A stretch of DNA of 14,543 bases, from NCBI GenBank assembly GCA_021286885.1, contig JAJTBM010000035.1:1-14543 (forward strand). Direction: 5' to 3'. Of the stretch, positions 1 through 6,404 are shown piece by piece (the stretch's first letter is position 1; each line of letters opens with the position of its first letter). Source of the stretch: Rhodocyclales bacterium (GTDB lineage Bacteria; Pseudomonadota; Gammaproteobacteria; Burkholderiales; Rhodocyclaceae). The notes below the pieces were generated by a model. The model saw only the letters and a program-made list of their open reading frames with translations. It did not search any database and was not told where the DNA came from. The translations under genes were made by a program, and so were the position numbers.

Positions 1-701
1 TGGATGAAGGTGGAAACATCCGAATAGCCCACTTCGCCTGCCGCATTGGTCACGCTGGCCCCCAGGCTGAGGGATTGCATGGCTTTCAGGAGGCGCAGCT
101 GCTGACGCCATTGGGTAAAGGTCAGGCCCGTTTCGCGAATGAACAGGCGTGCGGCTGTGCGGCCTGTCATCCCGGCCAAGGCTGCGAGGGCATCCAGCCC
201 CCGGTCGTCGGCTGGATTTGCTTGCAGTACGGCGGTCAGGTGCTGCAAGCGGCTGTCTCGGGGGGCGGGTAGAAAGGCGGGCAGGGGGCGTTGCTGGTTG
301 AGGCGATCCAGCACCACTTCCATCAGACGCTGCTCCGGCCCCCCCGGTGGGTAATGGGTGCCAAAGCGGGCTGCTTCGTTGAGCAGGGCATCCAGCAGGC
401 GATCCACATCCATCACCCCACAGCGCTGGGGAACCATGGGCATGTCCGGATCCAGATACAGGGTGATGAGCCGGAAGCCACGGGGCGCGCAGCCCTGGTG
501 CATTTCATTCGGGGGAATCCAGACGGCCCGGTGGGGTGGGGTGAGCCACATGCCCTGAGTGGTACGAATTGTTAATACCCCATCCGCTGCATAGACAAAT
601 TGCGCCTTTTTGTGGGCATGCCACACGCCCTCAAAAGCCGGGTATTGCTCGGCAATCACAAACGAAGGGCAAAGAATGGTGTCGGGGTCAATGATGTTCA
701 T
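1..701 (-). CDS. AraC-family transcriptional regulator with cupin sensor domain (3' end cut by window edge)
   Basis: This is a DNA-binding transcription factor, of which 233 residues are visible before it runs off the left edge. Residues about 10-85 look like the AraC N-terminal cupin/effector domain (WHAHKKAQFVYAADG, then WIPPNEMHQG). Residues about 150-233 form the AraC DNA-binding domain: the first helix-turn-helix lies around LDALAALAGMTGRTAARLF, followed by the linker LTFTQWRQQLRLLKAMQSL. The second HTH begins at ASVTNAAGEVGYSDVSTFI and is cut before the family's usual F-x-R-x-F end. ATG at 701 is chosen because no in-frame ATG lies upstream; the ribosome binding site is weak. The gene diverges from the enzyme block starting at 806, so it probably controls that block, itself, or both. 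The cupin-plus-HTH layout resembles NimR/YeaM-type regulators. The effector cannot be told from sequence. Confidence 0.93.
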   Translation of the reverse strand, partial: MNIIDPDTILCPSFVIAEQYPAFEGVWHAHKKAQFVYAADGVLTIRTTQGMWLTPPHRAVWIPPNEMHQGCAPRGFRLITLYLDPDMPMVPQRCGVMDVDRLLDALLNEAARFGTHYPPGGPEQRLMEVVLDRLNQQRPLPAFLPAPRDSRLQHLTAVLQANPADDRGLDALAALAGMTGRTAARLFIRETGLTFTQWRQQLRLLKAMQSLSLGASVTNAAGEVGYSDVSTFI

Positions 702-805
702 GGGCGTGTCCGATTGGCCATATTTGTTGTCCGTCGGGCCCGAGGCGCGACGGGGGCGGGTTGGTATTGTTGATTCATTTCCCAACACCTCCCGGAGAGA
801 TTGTC
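702..805. promoter_or_regulatory. Divergent intergenic region between the AraC-type regulator and the MBL-fold gene
   Basis: This 104-base gap must hold the promoters for both divergent genes. It contains a perfect 10-base palindrome, TCGGGCCCGA, at 734-743. A purine-rich Shine-Dalgarno sequence (GGAGAG, about 794-799) lies just before the ATG at 806. I could not find convincing sigma-70 -35/-10 pairs on either strand, so promoter positions are not called. The palindrome is a possible operator, but AraC-family sites are more often direct repeats, so this is weak. Confidence 0.35.
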
Positions 806-1762
806 ATGAAGATCAGAAGCCGCATGTTAGCGGTCGCCACTGCCCTTGTTTGTGTGACAGGTTTTGCTCAAGCAGGCAACTTGCATGTTTTTACATCCGA
901 TGCCGAGGGATTTAACACTCATTCAATCTGGTATGACGATGGTAAAGAGGTGCTGGTGGTTGATACCCAGTTCACCCCGATCCAGGCCCGTGCCCTGATT
1001 GCGGAAATCAAACGTCAGACCAAATCTCCGATTACCCGGGTGGTGGTCACTCATCCGAATCCAGACAAATTCAATGCCCTCTCGGTCTTCCACCAGGAAG
1101 GGGCGGAAAGCATTGCTTCTGCCCGTACCGCTGCAGCCATTCCGGGCGTGGATGCCTACAAGCGTTATTTCTGGGTGAACATGGCCAAAGCCTTCACCGA
1201 TGAGACTTACCCCAAAGTGGAGCCGATTCGCACCACGTTTGAAGGGGAAACCCGCATCCGTCTCAAATCCGGCGAAACCGTCACCCTGATCGAGTTGCCC
1301 CGCCCGGGCATTTCCAGCACCCAGACCGTGGTACGCATCGACCAGAGCGGCGATTTGGTGGTCGGGGATCTGGTGCATACCCGTAACCATGCCTGGCTCG
1401 AAGGAGGCATCGTGAATGGCAAGCCCCAGCCGGATCTGGCGGGCTGGAAAGCCGATCTGCAGGAATTGCCCAAGCTGGGCAACGGCAAGGTGTATGGCGG
1501 GCGTGGCGAGTTTGCCCCGGTTCGGGATGCGGTCGCCCAGGAAATTGCCTATCTCGAGCAGGCTGACCGGATTGTGGATCGCTATATCCAGCAACTGGGC
1601 AGCCGGGCCGTCGAACTGAAAGACCCCCAAAAGCAGGGGGGGCATTACGCCGCCATTCAGGCCGAGTTTGTGAAGGCCTTTCCTGATTACAGCTTCCCGG
1701 ATCTGGTCGGTTACAGCGTCTATGGGTTGGTGCAGCAGAAGCTGAGTCAGCAGTCCCTGTAA
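806..1762 (+). CDS. Exported MBL-fold (metallo-beta-lactamase superfamily) protein with degenerate metal site
   Basis: The product is 318 residues. Residues 1-23 form a Sec signal peptide (MKIRSR, hydrophobic core, cleavage after AQA), so it is probably periplasmic. The rest follows the MBL fold: strands HSIWYDDGKEVLVVDTQ with the family's Asp near residue 53, and VVVTHPNPDKFNA at the site of the HxHxDH motif. There only H83 and D87 match; N85 and K88 replace the usual His residues. GDLVHTRNH supplies the conserved Asp (D188). The expected third-motif His is missing in PRPGISSTQT, and GGRGEF stands where a PGHG-like His motif usually lies. It may therefore bind metal differently or be non-catalytic; the substrate is unknown. 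ATG 806 is preferred over an upstream TTG at 761 because it has GGAGAG at good spacing and begins a clean signal peptide. It is first of four co-directional enzyme genes. Confidence 0.85.
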   Translation: MKIRSRMLAVATALVCVTGFAQAGNLHVFTSDAEGFNTHSIWYDDGKEVLVVDTQFTPIQARALIAEIKRQTKSPITRVVVTHPNPDKFNALSVFHQEGAESIASARTAAAIPGVDAYKRYFWVNMAKAFTDETYPKVEPIRTTFEGETRIRLKSGETVTLIELPRPGISSTQTVVRIDQSGDLVVGDLVHTRNHAWLEGGIVNGKPQPDLAGWKADLQELPKLGNGKVYGGRGEFAPVRDAVAQEIAYLEQADRIVDRYIQQLGSRAVELKDPQKQGGHYAAIQAEFVKAFPDYSFPDLVGYSVYGLVQQKLSQQSL

Positions 1763-1816
1763 CTGCGCTGGCCGCAAGGCTGGTCGTTTCTTCCCCATCG
1801 AGAGCAAGGCGCGCAC

Positions 1817-2944
1817 ATGAAACAACAAGGCCGTTTTCCGGTAACCCTGGTGGGTTATGGCCGGTATGGAAACTATATTGGGCCCAAATACGCAAAGCCC
1901 GGTTATCCGTGGCACATGGAGGCCGTGGTAGATCCGGCCCTGGATGAGGCCGCTTTTGCCCGCACCGTGCTGGGCAGCCTCAAGCCTGAAACCCGGATAT
2001 TTCCGGGGCTGGAGCGCTGGAAAGAGGCTTATTTCGACACTTTGAGCGCCGAAAAACAGCAGCGGGTGGTGGTTGAGCTGGCCTTGCCGGCGAACATCGT
2101 TTCCCGGGTGGCGCGCCAGCTCATGGAAATGGGCGTGCGCCAGATCATTCTGCCCAAGCCGGTGGCAGATCTGGAGTGCGATGTGGATGCCCTGCTGGCG
2201 GCAGCGGTGGCCTATCAGGCCAAAGTGGCGGTGGCTTCCCAATGGTATTACTCGGCCATCCCGCGCATCATCAAACGGGATCTGGCACGCCTGACGGCGC
2301 CAGGCTCCGGGCGCCGGCTGGAGCGGGCTCGAATCACTTTCAGCAAGGAAAATGGTCAGGCCGTGGCGCCGGCTCCCCTGTGCGAATACCCGCATTTACT
2401 GCAGATCCTCCATTCGGCGGGCCTGATGGGGCAGGCCCGTCGCACGGCGATTGAAGGCACCGAGTTTGCGCTGCGGGTTCACTACGCCACGCCGGACATC
2501 GCCCACGGGATTACCGGTGTGGCCGAAATGGATTACGTGCGTACGCCGGCCCAGCGTGACCGCTATCCCCAGTGGGAATACCAGGAGCGCACCTTGTATG
2601 TATGGGCCTCCGATGATGCCCGGGAGCCCCTGCTGGCGGTGGATTTCTGGATCAAGTTCGCACCCTCTGGCGATAGCGTGATCTATACCGGCCGCTATAC
2701 CACCCGGGAGCCGGACGGTAGCGTGCTGTCCCACGGCATTGCCGAAGATCTTCTGCTGCAGATGCATGAGGCCATTTTTGCGGCCTTCGACCAGCCGTAT
2801 GCCGCTTTTGAGGCTGATCCTGCCGTGCTTTCGGTGGGGCGCTATGCCGATATCGGGCTCGAAATCGTACGTGTGCATGCCCAGTGGGGTGCCCATGTGG
2901 CAGACCTGCACGACCCCCGCCCCTTGGCCGAATCTGCGGCCTAG
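1817..2944 (+). CDS. Gfo/Idh/MocA-like NAD(P)-dependent oxidoreductase
   Basis: A cytoplasmic dehydrogenase-like protein of 375 residues, a usual length for the Gfo/Idh/MocA family. The N-terminus carries a Rossmann dinucleotide motif, G13-Y-G15-R-Y-G18, after a hydrophobic strand (VTLVGYG). K114 lies in ILPKPVAD, which matches the EKP-type motif of the family, where the Lys contributes to catalysis. H193 in CEYPHLLQILHSAG is in a plausible position for the catalytic His of the C-terminal domain. The C-terminal half is the alpha/beta substrate domain. Family members oxidise or reduce sugars, cyclitols and similar polyols; I cannot name the substrate, and the sequence is divergent enough that I do not recognise a subfamily. 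The gap to the MBL gene is 54 bases, consistent with one operon. The next gene follows after 141 bases. Confidence 0.8.
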   Translation: MKQQGRFPVTLVGYGRYGNYIGPKYAKPGYPWHMEAVVDPALDEAAFARTVLGSLKPETRIFPGLERWKEAYFDTLSAEKQQRVVVELALPANIVSRVARQLMEMGVRQIILPKPVADLECDVDALLAAAVAYQAKVAVASQWYYSAIPRIIKRDLARLTAPGSGRRLERARITFSKENGQAVAPAPLCEYPHLLQILHSAGLMGQARRTAIEGTEFALRVHYATPDIAHGITGVAEMDYVRTPAQRDRYPQWEYQERTLYVWASDDAREPLLAVDFWIKFAPSGDSVIYTGRYTTREPDGSVLSHGIAEDLLLQMHEAIFAAFDQPYAAFEADPAVLSVGRYADIGLEIVRVHAQWGAHVADLHDPRPLAESAA

Positions 2945-2988
2945 TCGTCTGCATACAACCGCACAAGACCATCCAAAACTGCATAAGA

Positions 2989-3001
2989 CACCCTCAGGGT
3001 G
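2989..3001 (+). other. Small hairpin between the oxidoreductase and SDR genes
   Basis: CACCC-TCA-GGGTG forms a five-pair stem with a three-base loop, followed by CATGCCTTTTC. It sits in the 141-base gap between two co-directional genes. The stem is short and the T-run is only four bases, so it could be a weak or partial terminator, an mRNA-processing site, or chance. The rest of this gap shows no clear promoter. Confidence 0.3.
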
Positions 3002-3085
3002 CATGCCTTTTCACTGCGTATCTGTTTTGCTGGCGCCGCGTATTGCCTGGGGCGCTCCATTCAATTCAAAGATACAGGAAATGCC

Positions 3086-4204
3086 GTGAATAATAATTTC
3101 TCCAACAGAATTCAAGATCAGTTGCTGGGCTCGTTTCGGGGCAAGTCTGTCCTGGTGACGGGCGCATTTGGTTTCATTGGCAGCCATGTGGCGGCGCGTT
3201 TGCATGCCCTCGGTGCGGATGTGAGTGTGCTGGATGTGGATGCCGCGCCCACCCGGCCTTCTTTGCTCAATGAGCAGGGCTTGCGCAGCTTGCTGCGCGT
3301 CCATGAGGGGAGCGTTTCTGATTTCCCGCTGGTGCGCAAGATTTTCAGCGAGCGCCGCTTCGATTATGTATTCAACCTGGCGGCCCATGCGTCCACGGTG
3401 GAAAAGGCCATTGAAGATCCGCTGGAAACTTTTGCGGTCAATTCCCTGAGCGTGGTGGCCATGCTGGAGGCCATGCGCCTGGCTGGCAATGTGCCGACCA
3501 TGTTCTTCCATGCATCCACCGACAAGGTGTATGGGGAGCTGAATGACGCGGCTTATCTCGAGGATGATCCGCTGTTCGCTGAAGGCCTGTACGACACAGC
3601 CAAGATGGCTGCCGATGCCTTTGCACGTTCATTTCACCGGGTATTCAAAATTCCCACGGTGGTACTGCGCATGTGCAACATCTTCGGCCCCTACGACATG
3701 AATATCCAGAGCCGCCTGCTGCCCAAGTCGCTGGCAGCCTTGTTTGCGGCTGACACCCCCGAGGCGCCCACCTTGTATACCGGCTCCCAGGGCCATAGCC
3801 GGGATTATCTGTATATCGATGATCTGGTGAATTGCGTGCTGCTCCTCACGGCCACGCCGGCCTGCCAGGGGGAAGCATACAACGCCATTTCCTGTGCCCA
3901 TCAGACCACGCCCGAAATGATGCAGGCCCTGTGGTCTGCGGCCCAGGCGGAGGCTGTCCATTTTGATCCGGTGCGGGCGGAGCTGATCCGCAAGAACGGC
4001 ATCCGTCGGGTGGCTGCCCAGAACAGCGAGCAGGTGCTGACCATCACCCGCCAGCATCTGAACAGCGACAAATTGCAGGCCGCCATTGCCTATCAGCCCC
4101 AGGTGACGCTGGAGGATGGCCTGCGCCGGACGGCGCATTTTTATCGGGCGTATTTTGAAGGGCAGCGCCAATCCGGCCCGGTAGCCCAGGTGGCTTCTGC
4201 CTGA
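3086..4204 (+). CDS. Extended SDR: NAD-dependent epimerase/dehydratase (nucleotide-sugar type)
   Basis: The product is 372 residues. It has the extended-SDR NAD-binding motif G26-A-F-G29-F-I-G32 in LVTGAFGFIGSH, the acidic strand end LDVD, the NLAAHAS segment, the Ser/Thr patch HASTDKVYGE, and the catalytic pair Y169/K173 in LYDTAKMAAD. GHSRDYLYIDDLV is the typical late motif of this family. The STDKVYG segment and overall layout recall CDP- or dTDP-glucose 4,6-dehydratases and UDP-sugar epimerases, enzymes that oxidise C4 of a nucleotide-linked hexose. The exact substrate is not readable. GTG at 3086 is chosen because ACAGGAAATGCC places an AGGA about six bases before it and the protein then starts a few residues ahead of the NAD fold; an upstream GTG at 2999 would add an unlikely leader. 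It is cytoplasmic, third gene of the enzyme block. Confidence 0.86.
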   Translation: MNNNFSNRIQDQLLGSFRGKSVLVTGAFGFIGSHVAARLHALGADVSVLDVDAAPTRPSLLNEQGLRSLLRVHEGSVSDFPLVRKIFSERRFDYVFNLAAHASTVEKAIEDPLETFAVNSLSVVAMLEAMRLAGNVPTMFFHASTDKVYGELNDAAYLEDDPLFAEGLYDTAKMAADAFARSFHRVFKIPTVVLRMCNIFGPYDMNIQSRLLPKSLAALFAADTPEAPTLYTGSQGHSRDYLYIDDLVNCVLLLTATPACQGEAYNAISCAHQTTPEMMQALWSAAQAEAVHFDPVRAELIRKNGIRRVAAQNSEQVLTITRQHLNSDKLQAAIAYQPQVTLEDGLRRTAHFYRAYFEGQRQSGPVAQVASA

Positions 4205-4214
4205 GTGCGGGGGC

Positions 4215-4280
4215 GGGGCCTTAGCCCCTGCTTCGTTCAATTTCATTCGATGCACCGAAGGCCCCAGGGTGCTTCGGTGC
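4215..4280 (+). promoter_or_regulatory. Structured leader upstream of the GMC oxidoreductase
   Basis: Two hairpins lie between the SDR stop and the GMC start. The first is GGGGC-CTTA-GCCCC (4215-4228), followed by TGCTTCGTTC. The second is a perfect nine-pair stem, GCACCGAAG (4252-4260) with CTTCGGTGC (4272-4280), around an 11-base loop. No long T-run follows either, so they are not ordinary terminators. The second ends about 23 bases before the ATG at 4304 and just ahead of the AGGA ribosome binding site. It could stabilise or separately regulate the last cistron; its role is not established. Confidence 0.45.
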
Positions 4281-4303
4281 TCCAAGCAAGCGACAGGACA
4301 GCG

Positions 4304-5935
4304 ATGACGAACGTGAAAACACAGCAATCGGGACGACGTGAGTTCCTCAAGACCGCCGGTGCCGGGCTGGCCGCTGCGGCCACGCCGGGGGTGATGGTGC
4401 ATGCCGCCTCCTTGGCCAGCGAACCGGTGGATGTCATGGTGGTGGGCTCGGGTTTCGGCGGTGCCGTGACCGCCCTGCGCCTCGTGCAGCAGGGCCTGCG
4501 GGTACTCATGCTCGAGCGTGGACGGCGTTGGCCGGTGAAGGATCACTACACCTTTTCCAATATGAGCAACCCGGATGGGCGTGCCTGTTGGCTGCGGGAT
4601 TCCACTTTTCTGGGTTCGACGCCCTACAGCATCGACCGCTATATCGGGGTGTTGGAGCTGATTCCGGGCAATGGGATGTCCATCATTGCCGGGGCTGGCC
4701 TGGGGGGCGGCTCCCTGGTGTACAACGGCGTGACCTATTTGCCCCACGCCGCCATGTTCCGCAAGGCCTTTGGGACGCAGGTGGATTACGAGGAAATGCG
4801 TCAGGTGTATTACCCCCGCGCCAAAGCCATGCTGCAGGCGGCGCCCATCCCGGCCTGGATGCTGGAGCGCCCGGAATACGCCGCCGCCAAGGAGTGGGCC
4901 AAACTCGGTCTGCGGGCAGGCTTGCCCACCCGGCTGGTGGATTGTGCGCTGGACTGGAATGTGGTGGCCGATGAGCTGCGTGGTACCAATGTACCCTCGG
5001 TGATTGCCGGCGAATTCTGGTACGGCAACAACAGCGGCGCGAAGCGCTCTTTGGATAAAAACTATCTGCTCCAGGCCGAGCGCACGGGGCGGCTGGAAAT
5101 CCTCACCCAGCATCAGGTGAGCGGCGTGGCGGAAGGGCCGGAGGGGCGTTATGTGGTGTCAGCCGAGCAGATTGATTCCAATGGTTCGGTGATTGGCCGG
5201 CGCCAGTTTGTGGTCAAGAAGCTCTTCATGAGCGGTGGTTCGGCGGGCACTTCGATGATGATGACCCGGGCCAAGGGGCGGGGCAGCCTGCCCCGGTTGA
5301 ATGAGCATGTGGGGCGCCATTGGGGCTCCAATGGCGACTTCTTCAGCGCGATTTCGGGTTTGCACAGGTATGTGGACCCGGTTCAGTGCGGTACGGCCCC
5401 CGTAGCCATCGAGCACCTGGACAATCCGGTGGCGCCCACCATGCTGGTGTGTTTTGCCGACTACTTCTCCAAGGGCCAGGCGGGCAAGGTGTCGTCCATT
5501 GGGATGACGCTGGGGCCTCCCAAGGGGTATTTCAGCTACGATCCGGCCACCGACAAGGTCAGCCTCAACTGGCCTACCTCGGATCCGGATGTGGCGCGGA
5601 TCACCACTGCCGCCGAATACACCTACGAATACCTCGCCAAGGCCTATGGCTCGGGCGTGCGTTTCGAGGCCGCCCGGGCCGGCTCTCTGCATATCCATCA
5701 CCGCCATCCGGGGCAGACCAACCCGGTGGGGGCCAGCACCTCGTCCCACCCCGTCGGGGGCATGGTGTTGGGGCTGGCCACCGACAACATTGGCACGGTG
5801 CGCAACTATCCGGGCTTGTACGTGGTGGATGGGTCTTTGGTACCGGGCAACGCGGGCTGCACCAACCCGTCTTTCACCATTGCGGCGCTGGCTGAGCGCA
5901 ACATCGAGCGCATCATCCGGCGTGACTTTGCTTGA
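4304..5935 (+). CDS. Tat-exported GMC-type FAD oxidoreductase, cholesterol oxidase-like
   Basis: The product is 543 residues. A twin-arginine signal (S9-GRREFLK, hydrophobic stretch, cleavage near VHA34) predicts export of the folded flavoprotein. FAD binding is shown by VVGSGFGGAV (G48, G50, G53) and E71 in LMLERG. It then follows the plan of class I (non-covalent FAD) cholesterol oxidases closely: AGLGGGSLVYNGV, WYGNNSGAKRSLDKNYL, YFSYDPATDKVSLNW, HPVGGMVLGLATD, NYPGLYVVDGSLVPG and TNPSFTIAALAERN. The expected catalytic His and Asn are present (H482, N521). The Glu of Streptomyces cholesterol oxidase appears to be Asp here (D386, CFADYF), judged from memory of that sequence. It likely oxidises a secondary alcohol using FAD; whether the substrate is a sterol is unproven. 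ATG 4304 is chosen for its AGGA site and because the Tat motif falls at residues 9-16. Confidence 0.9.
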   Translation: MTNVKTQQSGRREFLKTAGAGLAAAATPGVMVHAASLASEPVDVMVVGSGFGGAVTALRLVQQGLRVLMLERGRRWPVKDHYTFSNMSNPDGRACWLRDSTFLGSTPYSIDRYIGVLELIPGNGMSIIAGAGLGGGSLVYNGVTYLPHAAMFRKAFGTQVDYEEMRQVYYPRAKAMLQAAPIPAWMLERPEYAAAKEWAKLGLRAGLPTRLVDCALDWNVVADELRGTNVPSVIAGEFWYGNNSGAKRSLDKNYLLQAERTGRLEILTQHQVSGVAEGPEGRYVVSAEQIDSNGSVIGRRQFVVKKLFMSGGSAGTSMMMTRAKGRGSLPRLNEHVGRHWGSNGDFFSAISGLHRYVDPVQCGTAPVAIEHLDNPVAPTMLVCFADYFSKGQAGKVSSIGMTLGPPKGYFSYDPATDKVSLNWPTSDPDVARITTAAEYTYEYLAKAYGSGVRFEAARAGSLHIHHRHPGQTNPVGASTSSHPVGGMVLGLATDNIGTVRNYPGLYVVDGSLVPGNAGCTNPSFTIAALAERNIERIIRRDFA

Positions 5936-5979
5936 GTTCCCAAGTCATGCTTTAGTCGTTGTAGTCATGGCGGATGCAA

Positions 5980-6015
5980 AAAACCGGGCTTCACTCCACG
6001 GGTGAGCCCGGTTTT
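5980..6015 (+). terminator. Intrinsic terminator closing the four-gene enzyme block
   Basis: AAAACCGGGCT (5980-5990) pairs perfectly with AGCCCGGTTTT (6005-6015) across a 14-base loop; the right arm ends in TTTT. It lies 45 bases after the GMC stop. The A-tract on the left arm means it could also act on minus-strand transcripts. It supports genes 806-5935 as one transcription unit. Confidence 0.8.
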
Positions 6016-6024
6016 GAGCGCTTT

Positions 6025-6253
6025 TCCCTGGCCGGGCGGGTGTTCATGTTCGAAGAGTTCCTGGCCCGGGCGCTGGATGAGGGGCTGCAACAGCCCTTGT
6101 GCCCGCTGGCCCGCCCTGCGTCAGGCGCCATCCCGGGCGGCGGTGGTGGCCGACGGTTTTTCCTGTCGGCACCAGATCCGGCGCGGCACCGACCGGGCTC
6201 CGCGCCATGTGGCCCAGTATCTGCGGGATGCACTTATTGGCCATGATTCCTAA
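6025..6253 (+). pseudogene. Remnant of the C-terminus of an FAD-/Fe-S-binding oxidase (GlcD/YdiJ-like), frameshifted and deleted
   Basis: Two fragments in different frames match the tail of large FAD-binding plus (Fe-S)-binding oxidoreductases. In the first frame, 6025-about 6115 encodes SLAGRVFMFEEFLARALDEG and a QQPLCPLARP continuation, like the FEEFLA segment of that family. From about 6131 in the next frame, AAVVADGFSCRHQIRRGTDR leads to HVAQYLRDAL and a stop at 6251-6253, which resembles the family's C-terminal ADGxSCRxQIxxGxGR...HVAxxL segment. The usual intervening part, including the HGHCHQK and CCGMAG cysteine motifs, is missing. There is no start codon context or upstream domain, so this is a decayed relic, not a functional gene. 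Together with the terminator and 6254-6404, which shows nothing recognisable, it fills the 469-base gap between intact genes. Confidence 0.7.
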
Positions 6254-6404
6254 GTGGTTATTGGTGCCTTTCTTGCTTGAAACAGCCTCCGTCTGCGCCG
6301 GGGCGCCAGGCTCGGGATGGCAAGTGCCTGAAATCATGGGCATGTGATCCGGAAGGCGCCGGGCGGTGTGTGATGTATCTGCCAACCCCTGACGAGGCTT
6401 GTCC

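Noticed and set aside
923..2395. Long minus-strand open frame of 490 codons opposite the MBL and oxidoreductase genes
   Set aside because: It is antisense to two genes with clear domain motifs, and its translation shows no recognisable family. GC-rich codon bias makes such antisense frames common.
3629..5113. Minus-strand open frame of 494 codons opposite the SDR and GMC genes
   Set aside because: Antisense to two motif-rich genes and crosses their boundary; no domain is seen in its translation.
5974..6246. Plus-strand frame of 90 codons as an intact small gene
   Set aside because: It starts inside the terminator and only its middle resembles a known family; the match continues in another frame, so it is part of a pseudogene.
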